47,771 nucleotides of DNA from Pelargonium cotyledonis. Taxonomy: Eukaryota > Streptophyta > Magnoliopsida > Geraniales > Geraniaceae. Below the pieces are notes generated by a model, which saw only the letters and a list, made by a program, of their open reading frames with translations, was not told the DNA's origin and searched no databases. Below are positions 22,505 through 32,106 of this stretch, piece after piece. The stretch spans positions 1 through 47,771 of the forward strand of contig JAYMTA010000063.1 in assembly GCA_036897625.1 (NCBI GenBank). Reading direction: 5' to 3'. The first letter of the stretch is position 1. The number at the start of each line of letters is the position of its first letter. Made by a program: the position numbers and the translations under genes.

Positions 22505-23540
22505 GGCCATCTTCGTCCAATAGGATATTTTCGGGTTTGAGATCCCGATGCATGATGCCGTTAGCATGAAGGTGAGAAACTGCAGAAGTAATCTCTGCGG
22601 CATATATACGTGCAAGCTCCTCTCTGCAGTAAAATGACAAGTATTACTCAAAACTGTCACTTAATGCTTCTGAAATTATCTAAAATACAATGGGTAAATA
22701 TATACCTGAAAAGGCCATGGTTGTAGAGCTGGAAAAAAAGGTGTCCGCCGTTCACAAAATCAAGAACAAGATATAGTCTATATTTTGTCTGCATCATCAC
22801 AAATAAACAATCAATATTCGTACAAATAAGCGTGCAAGAATCTAAAGCGACGTTGATAAATAGTAGGAAATTACTTGGAAAGAGTATCTAAGCTGGACGA
22901 TGAAGGGATGGTCAATTTTAGTCAAAATGTCCCTCTCAGCTTTCATATATTCAGCGTGATTCTTCTCCATAATCTTGTCCTTCCGCATGACCTTCATTGC
23001 ATAAATGTCCGAAGTACCTTTTTTCCTAACCTGAAATACTTTTCCAAACGCACCCTGCCCGACAACCTTCAAGACCTCGAAATCTTCAGTGCCCACACTC
23101 TCGACATCATCATCTTCTGGAGTTGTCTCCGTGACACCATCATCAAGAGAAGGCTCGAGTTCTTTAATGGTCTCTCCACTGACACGCTCCTCCACTAGTT
23201 CCACGGAGTACTCTATCTCGTGTATAGTGAGTTTGCTGAGCTTCAAAGATTGACTAACACATGAAGACGGACCAACCAAAGAATGTGATCTGCTATATAT
23301 TACTACCGGATCATCATAAATAAGCTCAGCCCCGTGTTCCACAGATACACCATTTCCCAAATCCACAAAATTAAATTCTTTAGGGGTTTGAATTGGTAAT
23401 GGACCAAAAACATCAGAGAAATCGAGGTCGATATGATCCAAAACCAAAGCTTCGGGAGGATTCTTGGGGACAAGCAAATTGCTCTGAAATGGTATGCACA
23501 CACCGGTCTTGGCCATACCACGCAGCTGAGAAGAAACCAT
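20905..23540 (-). CDS. S6K: Ribosomal protein S6 kinase (AGC kinase, TOR pathway)
   Basis: Exons (complement): 23540-22875, 22788-22706, 22623-22503, 22324-22151, 21683-21579, 21207-20905; 483 aa. The ATG at 23540 gives MVSSQLRG, matching the Arabidopsis S6K start (MVSSQ); the frame upstream has no ATG. An N-terminal [11 protein letters not shown] is the TOS-like RAPTOR-binding motif. The kinase domain (about 150-410) has [25 protein letters not shown] and TDFGLA, with T-loop site [13 protein letters not shown]. The AGC tail ends with hydrophobic motif [10 protein letters not shown], where Ser takes the place of the TOR-phosphorylated Thr that I recall in Arabidopsis S6K1. The last exon encodes FLQKNSPLG. 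The enzyme phosphorylates ribosomal protein S6 and translation factors in the cytosol and nucleus. Confidence 0.94.
21277..21521. mobile_element. hAT-like MITE with perfect target-site duplication, S6K last intron
   Basis: Ends are TAGAGCTGACAATTTTTGG and CCCAAATCGCCAACCCTA. The flanking octamer CCAAACAT is identical on both sides (21269-21276 and 21522-21529). The 245-bp interior contains no coding frame of note. This is the cleanest copy in the window and shows that the family makes 8-bp duplications, as hAT elements do. Confidence 0.88.
21770..22022. mobile_element. Second hAT-like MITE in an S6K intron
   Basis: The left end TAGAGCTGATAATTC is good, and the right end is a weaker AATCGTTTATCCCTA. 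Internal words (ACACGACCCGC, GGGTTAGGGTCC) fit the family. No clear octamer duplication was found, so it is older than its neighbour at 21277. Confidence 0.55.
22396..22500 (+). repeat. (TG)n / (GA)n microsatellite abutting an S6K splice donor
   Basis: TG and GTGAGT units (22396-22463) are followed by a run of about 16 GA units (22467-22499). On the minus strand the S6K intron begins GTAC and enters the CT run at once. Most of this 178-bp intron is microsatellite. Confidence 0.95.
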
Positions 23541-23636
23541 GTTACCGCGGGCAAGCACTGAAGTGCAAGGGAACAGGGTGCGTAAATCACAGAGCTATAG
23601 ATTGATCTCTGGGATAGTTTCGGCTAGTTATGCTAC

Positions 23637-23798
23637 TTATGGACACCTATCAATGGCCGTGATCAATAGGAAGTTCACGTATGCAATAGGAGTCCCCAAG
23701 AACTTTGGCAGCAAGCAGAACAAGATCCAGAAGAAGACGTAGTTCTTGTTTCCCGATTTACAGGAAACTACAGAGGCCCCAGTAGTTGTTGAATACAT
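23637..23798 (-). CDS. Candidate upstream ORF in the S6K leader (53 aa)
   Basis: An ATG at 23798-23796 opens a 53-codon frame ending TAA at 23637, 96 bases before the S6K ATG. The peptide begins MYSTTTGASVV, has a hydrophobic middle (FFWILFCLLPKFL) and ends TAIDRCP. If the leader exon covers this region, ribosomes would meet this ORF first and it could limit S6K translation. No family is recognised and conservation is unknown. Confidence 0.35.
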   Translation of the reverse strand: MYSTTTGASVVSCKSGNKNYVFFWILFCLLPKFLGTPIAYVNFLLITAIDRCP

Positions 23799-24239
23799 GA
23801 AGATCAGGCTGTCAAATCTGTCACACACACTCACAAAAGTTCGTTAACTCTTCAATAATTAAGATACTATAATAACCATAAGAAATCATTAAAAAAAAGT
23901 TGAGGAACAGAATATTTTTCCCAACAAAATAAGGTTCTGGGGTCCAGATAATAAAGAGGTCAATCTAGGAACAATAAACAAAAGTAAAAATAAAATGGTA
24001 TGATTTCGTACTTGAACTTTCACTTAGTTAATTTCAGTAACATAATCAAAGTGTAAACCGTCAAAGATTAGAGTTTGTGCACAATTGAAGTGTTTACTAA
24101 ACTTTCCAAATTAGGAGTCTCTAATCATTAGAGTGTATTCTGATTATACTTCATTAACTAACCTCGAGTGATTGAAAATTCGATCAAAGTTGCTATACCA
24201 AAAGAGAGAGAGAGAGAGACTACTTTTTACTCTAAAATA

Positions 24240-25110
24240 ATCAAGTATCCAAAGCATCAAATTGATCTCTGTTTTGTTTTTTCCTCTAAAGAATAAAATT
24301 AAATTCAACAAGAAGGAAAAAAAACTCCTTCTCAGCCTAAACTATAGAACTCAACAGAGAAATCAACCCACATATACCCTTCAGAGCCAAATAAATATGA
24401 ATCTCTTCCAAACAGGTAAAAATACAAAATTTTCCAAATAATCACCCAATTCAGAACTAACAAGAACAAATCCCAATAGACCCATTTCTCAGCAACCTTC
24501 ATAAGATCACAAAACAACAACAACAAAAACAAATCGATAGGTAAACCCCAGAACACGAAACTGGGATCCAAAGCGGAGAAAAAACAACTTCACTAGAAAT
24601 CAACACAAAATTCAAACAAAATGTACATAGATACATAGTGGAAGATAGTATTGCTTCCTGTACTAAATTCGATTGATTGAGAGCTCATGCACTAAATCAC
24701 AGGCTTGATCAAAGTTTTAAAAGAGTACTTTTCACCCACAGAAAAAAATTCAATGATCCCTCATTATACGATCTTTTCCTTCGTACTTTAAGATTAAATT
24801 CAGCAGGAAAGGAACAAAAAAGCCCAAATATAGAAATCAACCCAAATATATTCAAAACCAACAATTTGGAGCCAAACATGAAACTATTCAAAACAAGTAA
24901 AAAAAATCCCAAACAACATCCCGATTCAGAACTAACCACAACAAATCGCAACAGACCCATTTCTCAGCAAGCCTCAATAAATCCCAGTCCAACAACAACC
25001 CAAAAAAAAAACCATAAATCGATAGGAACAAACCCAGAACGCGATACTGGGATTCAAGATCAAAGAACAAAACTTTACTCAAAACCAAACACAAAATTCA
25101 GAAGAAAAAC
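24240..25110 (-). repeat. Tandem duplication in the S6K leader intron
   Basis: About 24290-24620 and about 24790-25100 share, in order, ATTAAATTCA(A/G)CA, AGAAATCAACCCA, CAGAACTAAC, ACAAATC, AGACCCATTTCTCAGCAA, AAATCGATAGG, CCCAGAACRCGA, CTGGGAT and ACACAAAATTCA. The copies are offset by about 480 bases and strongly diverged. Confidence 0.8.
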
Positions 25111-25302
25111 AACAAGTTCGTATATAAAAGAGCGTGCTTGTCTCGTAAGAACCGTAAGCTTGAGAGGAAGAGAAACGTGAGGCAATTGAGAAAAGCGTTA
25201 CCTGTGGACGGTGCAGAGGAAGGAGACGACGAGAACTACGATTTGGGACGAGTCGTTTTCAACGAAACACACCGATCTTTAAACGGAATAATCGGGTCGC
25301 CA

Positions 25303-25312
25303 CTTATATATT
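25303..25312 (-). promoter_or_regulatory. Probable TATA box of S6K
   Basis: The minus strand reads AATATATAAG, about 100 bases upstream of the predicted leader-exon donor. Transcription would start near 25275. Confidence 0.5.
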
Positions 25313-25420
25313 GAGATCGGTGCAATTCACAATTCCAATTACCATATGATTTATACTTTTACACTTGGCGTGTTGCTATTGGATGTGTTAGACTAAAAAA
25401 TTTATACTTTTTTTTTATAT

Positions 25421-25589
25421 ATAATGCATTACATCAGTTGAATTAATAAGGTGATGGCACCTCATTTAAAATTATGTATCCGGACAGGTCGCTCCACTCC
25501 CACAAATTCACTTGGATGGGTATAAGTGATTTTAAATGAGGTGTCATCATCTCATTGGCTTCATTAAGTTGCAACTGATATAACATTAT
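25421..25589. mobile_element. Foldback MITE in the S6K promoter
   Basis: Left arm 25421-25472 and right arm 25528-25589 are inverted repeats sharing CATCAGTTG, AATTAATRAAG-like and GATGRCACCTCATTTAAAAT. The loop is about 55 bases. The element is 110 bases upstream of the S6K TATA box. The superfamily is not clear from the ends. Confidence 0.75.
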
Positions 25590-26164
25590 ATTAGTCAACT
25601 GATATATATTATATTACCATATTTTTTTCCAAAAAGTGACTATTTATATATATTTTTACAAATCGATGTTAAAATAAGACGACATTTGATTAATTTAGTT
25701 TATACATGTCAAATCGACGAAATGTTTGAAATATTATATTTTTGTTCTTGATTGCCAATAAACAATTACGGCACGAATACAACTTGATTATTGCATACAT
25801 TCAGTTTGTGAACTGAACTCAAACATGTTTTCGCACTACGGATCATGACTGAAATTTGTCAGCATGTGAGATTTTGAATACTTATTTTTATGTCGGGCAT
25901 GTTTCTATTGGAGTTTATAAATAAAATTAATATTTTTGTGAAAATGTAAAATAAAAGGAATTGGAAACTTAGGAATATATTGGATGAAGCTTGGAATATG
26001 CTATCTTTGGATTTGGATTTTTAGGCAAGTTGGGACAAATTGCATGCAAAGAAAGAACAACACTCACGCCTCTTCTTCTTTTATTGCAGTTTGGTTCTCT
26101 GAGTTGCGTGTACTGCTTGATCTCTCCTTTTGTTTTGATTTTTTTATGGTGTTTAATAATGAGT

Positions 26165-26313
26165 TCGAGCTGACAATTTGAATTGAATCTAAAACTCAAA
26201 TCACGCCACTTGTGATTCAAGTTTAGTCGTTTATCTACTCACCTCTTTCGAATCGGATTCAACTTTCGCCTTTTGAATCCGAACTAGATTGGGAAACTGA
26301 ATTGCCAGCTTCA
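26165..26313. mobile_element. Short hAT-like MITE, old
   Basis: It begins TCGAGCTGACAATTTGAATT and ends AACTGAATTGCCAGCTTCA, good inverted matches to the family ends. The interior alternates ATTCAAGT and AATCGGATTC. No target duplication was found. Confidence 0.55.
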
Positions 26314-26544
26314 GTTGTTTGATCGCGCACCCCTAATTAAAAGCTTAATAAGTTTAAAGCTCAGAATTGAAAATTTGGGTTTGGTTTTTATAAGTTTTGG
26401 GTGAAAAAACCTAACATGGGATCGTTTTGAATCAAGTTAGGTTGCGAGTTCATCGGATCTGATGTAAAATATCTCAACCCAAAAGTCGAGTCTACTTTAC
26501 ACGACTCCAACCTGTAAAAATATGGGTTGATTTTTGGTTAGCCG

Positions 26545-26970
26545 TGACTGGAGCTGACAAACGTGACAATGGGTTGGACCAGAAAACACGTCATCAAATT
26601 ATTTTATGTAGGTTCGTAAATAGCCCAAATCGCTCACATTCCAAGAAATTTGTTAGAAGCTTAGAACGTACGATAAATCTGACCTTATTCACAATTTTCA
26701 AACCCAACATAAAATCAACCGAGTCTATTTTGAACAGCCCAAATGTACACGTATGCAACGTGCCGACTAATTGGCCCAAAAAACTCAAGCCATCAAACCA
26801 CTTTTTGTTGGCTCGGGATAGAGAGGGCCCCCGGGCTAGAAAAAGGCGAGGCTCGCTCAGACACGGGCCTAAACACGTTGAGGTAAGAATCATTCACATG
26901 TTTATCAAACCACTTTTTATCCGTCCAAGCCTGATATTATCAGGTCGGATCAGTGATAGCCTGCAGACAA
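26545..26970. mobile_element. Decayed hAT-like MITE block
   Basis: The left end is GGAGCTGACAAACGTGAC. A later part (CACATGTTTATCAAACCA, then ATTATCAGGTCGGATCAGTG) matches the interior of the TFIIS intron copy at 28551-29013. The right end was not located. Confidence 0.45.
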
Positions 26971-27219
26971 ATGCCAAAAAGTGTGGCTTCATGAAAGAAA
27001 AAGAAATGGAATTGTAAAATGGACTACATTGGTGTTTGCAATAGTTTTACAAGAGAACACCCACAACAGATATGCCTGGATTGGATACTCCTGACAACCA
27101 CCCTACAAGCTAAGCTACAACAAACAAATATGAATGACAAAGATTGTTCAACATAAAAAGGGAACATACATGAATGTAAATAGGCTGGAGCTTCTTTTGG
27201 CCCCTCAGGTGGATCACCT

Positions 27220-30200
27220 CTAACAGAACTTCCAATGGTTGTTGCAGTTTACACATGTTACATATGTTGTCATAGGTTCATCGGCACTCCTGGTCTGCAT
27301 CTGATGGTATGTAGTCTTGCGCTGACCGCAACGACCACACTTGAATTGATCGGTTGTTGCTTTTGGGGCTCCGCCACGCTCGCAATCAAACAAAGCTTTC
27401 TTTTTAATCTTGTCATTCTCGGCTTGCCTCTCATCGCTCGCCATTTCCTCCGGAGTCAACGTGATGAGTGTCTCTGGGCTGATGTGCCCTAGAAGAACCC
27501 GTCTCCTTAGGTCCGGGTTGTTTTGGTCCTTGAGGTTGAACATTATGGATCGGTACTTGAACTTCTGGCTACCGGTTGATCGGCCCAATTTTTCATACAT
27601 CACGGACTCTACTGAGACAGCGACGCGGATTGGGTCACAAGCTTTGACTTCGTCCATAAGGGACGCGTCGACCTCGTTGGCAACTTTGGAGAGAGCCTCG
27701 GAAATGATCTCCCTGAGTTTGTCACGAACAGCATCGTTGCACTTGACCATTGAAGTGAGCTTTGGTGTGGTTGGCGCTTGTGATGGCTTCTTTGTGCTTG
27801 AAGATTGCTTCTCTTCCTTGGGTATCTTTTCGACCTTAACTGTCTCATCCCGTGGCCTCTTCTCGGCCTTGACTGTATCCACGTCTTTTCTTTCAACCTT
27901 GACAGTTTCTGTACTTATTTTCTCAACCTTGACAGTTTCATTATTTGAAACCTTTTCAACCTTTGCAGAGCTCGGCTTTGAGACCTCGGTCTTTACAGTC
28001 GAGCTTTTGCCATCGAAGCTGGAACTTTTCTTGATCCGTGTCTCGTCGATGACAACCTTTGCAGAGCTCGGCTTTGAGACCTCGGTCTTTACAGTCGAGC
28101 TTTTGCTATCGAAGCTGGCACTTTTCTTGATTTTCAGTGTCTCGTCGATGACAACTTTTTTCCATGCCTCGAGCAAGTCGGTGGCCATAGTCTGGATCTT
28201 TTCCTGGGGATGTTTAGCTAGATGTCGAACATGTCTTCCAACCTGTAACAAAATACTCATTTGAGAAGCCTACACGAGGAAAATAAAGTTCATATCTTTA
28301 TCGATAACAATGAGTTGTGCACATACACATGTTATATGTATCAACTAAAATAATGGTAAAACTAATGAATCCATCATCATAGCTTCTAACAAATGAAACA
28401 GCAATGGTAATATGTGGAGATATGAATCTAAGTTGAATGAATATATATGGACACATAAAACCATCCAGCTTATTTTTAAGAAAGAAGAGGCCAAATCTTG
28501 TACCCAAATCTAAATAAAGTCCCAAATGAGCCCCTTAACGCCATTGCACATAAAGCTGGCAATTCAGATTTCGGGTTGGGACCATTGGGTTCAGGTTAGA
28601 GAGACCTAATCCAAAACCGACCCTCAAGAGGTGCATATTTTAGAAAGGCTTGCAAATTGGGTTGCGGCTGAAACAAGCCAGGAATAAAATCGCACGCATG
28701 TTTAACGGACCATTATTTGCTGGGTCGGATCCAGTATTATTAGGCCAGACCAGTGATGGCAAGCAGGCCATAAATCATTTTGCAAGCTCTACCTAGAAAA
28801 ATGAGCCCCAGGACAAGGTCGGGACAAAAGGCCCACATGCTTATCAGGCCATTATTTGCCGAGCTGGGCCAGTGATGACCTACAAACCATTTTGCCAGCT
28901 CTTGTTTTTGGTGGCAGGTTTGACATGAAAGATGTGTGGGTTGCCTGACACGATTCACACCCAACTCATGGCATACTCGGATGGTCACGTTCAGGCCCAA
29001 ATAGTCAGCTCTTATTGCATATGAACTCCCCAAGCTGTCAAAAATGACAAATAAAAATATTTAACCAATAGATGAAACTGTCAAGTAATTACATGTATCA
29101 TTGGCTGTTGATATAGATAAGTTAACGGTTTAAATGACATGATAAACCATTTCATGTATTTGTAATGATTTCACAAACCAATTATTTGCATCGCCCAACA
29201 TAACGCCATAAACATGACTGTAAAAGAACATACAATTACTTGCAACTGCTAACCAACAATTTTATTTAACGAGTTATGACACTTCATGCATCTGATACTA
29301 AATTTCATTCACTCACAAGGGTACATACAAAAGAGAGAACTTTGATCACAACTAATGGTACTCCAATTTTCAACGTCTACAATAAAGGTGCAGTGTTAAG
29401 GCAAGACCAAAGAATTGTAATTGTTTCATAAACCAACCTGACTATTTCGACTGACACCATCAAGTATATCCTTTCTATCACTACTCTTGTGAGCAATAAG
29501 AATTTTGTGGTCTTTTGGTTTGCTACCAGAGATAATGAGAGTTTATAGGAAACATTAATGCAAGAAAACACTAGACGTGCTAGTGACTATAGCACATTTA
29601 GTGGCAAACCTTTAGCCTTGTTTTACAGGTTAGGTGTAACCTTCAAACAAAAGTATCTTACAAACAGCCAACCCAAAAAGAAACCCCACAACAAGAATGT
29701 TTTTTTTTCCCTTATCCCTGTGAAATGGAATAAGGCAAAAAGGAAACAAAATATGATTCCTTGCTTGCACAGTTGCATTTCTTTTTAACTATACCCACAA
29801 ATAAATCATATAGACATATGAGCTCAATGCAAAATTCAATAACAGCCTAACTTTCAATAATATCAGAGACTGTGAGTGTATCAATTCATGTGCATAATCT
29901 AAGCCTTCACTGCATTTGTCAAATTCATAACTCTAACCTAAGTCTGCACTACATGTGTACTAACACGCACATTTGATGACAAATTGTGAGCTAAAAATGC
30001 TAAAAATTATGAATCAAAAGCAAGGTGCAGAGCAGAGCCCATTGAAGGCAAGAGTCTATTCATGTGGGTACTCTAAGTCTTCACTAAATTTGTCAAATTT
30101 ATTACTCTAACCATTAGATTATACCCTAAATTTAAACTTAATCGCACATTTGGCCAAAATGTTGAGCTAAAAAACTGTAGAAATTATGAATAAATAAACA

Positions 30201-30598
30201 AATAAAGCTAATGCATTCAAAACAGGGTGCAGAGCAGAGCAGAGCCCAATATCAAGGCATGTGCAATCTTCACTGAATTGGTCAAATTCAAAACTAAGCC
30301 CTAAATTTATACTAAAATAGCACATTTTTAAGATAAAGTGTACCAAAATGATAGTATATTAATAAAACTGATGAACCCAAAGCACAGAGGAGAGCAAAAA
30401 CCTGAGTAGAGACAAGAGCGTCCTTAGTAACCGGAAAGCTCTTGAGCTGCTTCAAGGCGTCAATGCAGCGAGCCACCTCGGGCCCGTTCGACGATGCTCT
30501 GTCCCCGCGTGCCGTTTGACCGCCGCTATGCGCGCCCCCGCACCTCCCGCCGCTTTCTTTGCGTCCTCGAACAGCCCCACCAGCTCTTTCTCCATCAT
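27220..30598 (-). CDS. TFIIS: Transcription elongation factor TFIIS (frame broken in exon 1)
   Basis: Exons (complement): 30598-30402 and 28242-27220. Exon 2 (341 codons including stop) gives the rest of the N-terminal LW/TFIIS-N domain (VGRHVRHLAKHPQEKIQ), a long charged linker, the central domain (RDKLREIISEAL ... LLGHISPETLITLTPEEMAS) and a C-terminal zinc ribbon, CGRCGQRK ... CVNCNNHWKFC, with the catalytic-type acidic hairpin RSADEPMTT. TFIIS rescues stalled RNA polymerase II by stimulating transcript cleavage. The second part of exon 1 reads ASSNGPEVARCIDALKQLKS and joins exon 2 in phase. The first part (MMEKELVGLFEDAKKAAGG) is in another frame: exon 1 is 197 nt where 198 is needed. A C5/G5 run at 30535-30539 is the likely place. 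Sequencing error and real mutation cannot be told apart here. Confidence 0.9.
27961..28155 (-). repeat. In-frame tandem duplication in the TFIIS linker
   Basis: Copy one (28155-28057, 33 codons) and copy two (28056-27961, 32 codons) both begin VVIDET and end STVKTEVSKPSSAK. They are nearly identical in DNA, so the duplication is recent. A looser series of VKVEK/VKAEK units follows (about 27960-27800). Confidence 0.95.
28551..29013. mobile_element. hAT-like MITE with internal duplication, TFIIS intron 1
   Basis: It starts TAAAGCTGGCAATTCAG and ends AAATAGTCAGCTCTT. Flanking octamers are ATTGCACA (28543-28550) and ATTGCATA (29014-29021), 7 of 8 identical. The interior holds a direct repeat: GGACCATTATTTGCTGGG at about 28709 and GGCCATTATTTGCCGAG at about 28847, each ending near CATTTTGC(A/C)AGCTCT. 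Length is 463 bp. Confidence 0.72.
29875..30400 (-). repeat. Three diverged tandem copies in TFIIS intron 1
   Basis: CTTCACT(G/A)(C/A)ATTTGTCAAATT occurs at 29905, 30079 and (as CTTCACTGAATTGGTCAAAT) 30268, spacings of 174 and 189 bases. Each copy continues with CTAAATTTA or CACATTT and a GGTGCAGAGCAGAGC boundary. The array sits directly beside the first intron's donor. Confidence 0.8.
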
Positions 30599-30865
30599 CA
30601 ATCGCTCAAATAAATTCAAATCTGAACCACACCAAACATCAAATTCATCGAACAAGCAAACGAGAGAAAAAACAAAAAAGACACTGACTTTATGGAGAGA
30701 GAGATTGAAATACCGGATCGATCTGAGAGTACAGCTTCGATGAGGTCGGCCGCGGATGGTGGAGACTCCAATCCAAAGGTTGTGAGTGTGTGGTGTTGGT
30801 AGGGTTTTGTGGATTGTGGTCGTTGGCTATGACGACGAAGCTGGTCTGATACTGAGGAGAGAGAA
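30599..30865 (-). other. TFIIS: TFIIS 5' leader with probable leader intron
   Basis: The minus strand has a possible donor (GATCCG|GTATTTC) near 30717 and acceptor (GTGGTTCAG) near 30624, giving a short leader intron. A TATA motif lies upstream at 30889-30897 (minus TATATATTTT). The leader exon contains AAAACCCTA, a telo-box-like word. Confidence 0.5.
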
Positions 30866-30888
30866 TAGGGATTTGGAGGCGAAGCCAA

Positions 30889-30897
30889 AATATATAG
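30889..30897 (-). promoter_or_regulatory. Probable TATA box of TFIIS
   Basis: The minus strand reads CTATATATTTTGG, about 30 bases ahead of the CT-rich leader start (about 30862). Confidence 0.5.
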
Positions 30898-32106
30898 TCA
30901 TTTTTTTAAATATTTTATTTTTATCTTTTTTATAAAATTTAATAATTTAGTTAGAGTTGTCTTCTTTTTTTTTACTTTTTTTTCGTTTCTACCCTCACGT
31001 GCTATCCATGTGTGGCATGTAAGCATGACAGGCAAGTGTTGGGTTGGATTTTCTTGATTTTTGTTAGAAAAAGCATCGTTTTGACTCAACTCGACTCGAA
31101 ATGCTAATATGTTCGAGTTTGTGCTTGAAACTCAAGTCAAGTTCGGTCATACTGGGTTTAAGTTTGTCTGACTTAATTCATAACTTTTTCATAGTAAATT
31201 TTATTCAAACTTGAAAAAATAGCCGACATATTTTATGTTATTTTGACTTTGAAATCAAATTCTAGTTTTTTCTTAATGAAATATTAGCCAAACCTTTTAT
31301 CCTCGTTTTCATTCAACACTGACAAGCTTTCAAAATTTTGAGCGTATGTGTGCCACCGACGCAACATTCACCTGACACTAACGTCAAGAAACATCCTCCT
31401 CGACTTTTTTCAGCCAAAATCTTAAAGGACTTCATTGCCTTTAGTTGCACCCCTATTGCCAAAGATAGTCTATTAAAAGATAAACACTCCCCAGTCTTTA
31501 TTGCGAATAATCCCACGACCACGAACCCTTTTGATGACTTTCTACTTACTTCGATGCTCGTAAAGTGATAATATTTTCTTTATCCTCGTTGTTGAACATT
31601 AGGCTATGGCGCACGACCCCATCCTTTCAAACCACTTGAACAAAATCTTGAATGAACTGGAAGAGGCCTTAAAATCATCACTCGTTAAAAGACACGGGTC
31701 TCTAGGAGCTTGAATGCTTCTCTCGTACCACACCATTCAAAATACGTCATTTCTTGGCAAACTCTCAAACTTTTAAATTACATATTTCGCATATGAAGCT
31801 CGAGATATAAGAAAAGATGTTTAACACCATTGAACTTCTTTTAAATTAAGTAGGTTGAGCTAAACGACTTAAACATTTTGAATTATCTTTGAGGCCTCGT
31901 GATTGAGATTTTTTTTAATGGCGGTATGGGGTAAGTGTCGACGGATTAAAAAATGCTTATTTTTCTGGTAAAATAAGGGCAAAATAATATTTTTAGAGTT
32001 CAAAATAAATAAATTTCCGCATAAGAAACTGAACTTGGGCAACATGGCAATTTTAGGCTTAAACAGAGAGCGTGAAACCAATTAGGATTGAGCCGTAAAA
32101 AAGCCC
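30898..32106. other. Divergent intergenic region, TFIIS to HCC2
   Basis: The part next to TFIIS is AT-rich. A repetitive AACTCGACTCGA / ACTCAAGTCAAG segment lies at about 31080-31200. The block 31310-31760 is less AT-rich and carries an unexplained 76-codon frame (31338-31568, +) and a 35-codon frame (about 31605, + strand, beginning MAHDPILSNHL). Neither is recognised as a gene, and they may be remnants of a mobile element. The HCC2 promoter follows without an obvious TATA box. Confidence 0.4.

Larger units (their letters stand above)
23541..25275 (-). other. S6K: S6K 5' leader region with long leader intron
   Basis: A TATA box lies at 25303-25312. The first leader exon ends at 25202 (GTCCACAG|GTAACG on the minus strand). 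The leader intron probably runs to an acceptor near 23820 (GTGTGACAG on the minus strand), leaving 23541-23820 as leader exon. An alternative acceptor, CACTTCAG, lies near 23561. The segment 23541-23830 is visibly less A-rich than the intron, which favours the first reading. The intron holds two diverged copies of a block of about 400 bases. Confidence 0.5.
25313..27010. other. Intergenic region between S6K and TFIIS, MITE-rich
   Basis: It contains the S6K promoter, a foldback element (25421-25589), a short hAT-like copy (26165-26313) and a decayed family block at about 26545-26970. The TFIIS 3' UTR begins near 27010-27219. No gene was identified; the small open frames here lie within or beside the mobile elements. 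Confidence 0.55.

Noticed and set aside
22325-22660. Minus-strand frames rich in Leu-Ser and Thr-His repeats
   Set aside because: They are read-through of the S6K exon into the CT/CA microsatellite of the next intron, not a protein.
17158-23540. FERONIA next to S6K as a functional growth-signalling cluster
   Set aside because: Each gene has its own promoter elements and leader, and adjacency alone does not support a cluster. Synteny in other species would be needed.
23541-23558. S6K start at 23558 (six extra residues)
   Set aside because: The codon is GTG. The ATG at 23540 gives the family start MVSSQ.
24677-25180. A 167-codon + strand frame in the S6K leader intron
   Set aside because: It is Asn/Lys/Gln-rich, lies in A-rich tandem-duplicated intron DNA and shows no family resemblance.
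27410-28264. A 284-codon open frame on the + strand across TFIIS exon 2
   Set aside because: It is the antisense shadow of the TFIIS exon, kept open by the low-complexity Lys/Glu/Ser repeats. It has no family resemblance and repeats the same duplicated unit in reverse.
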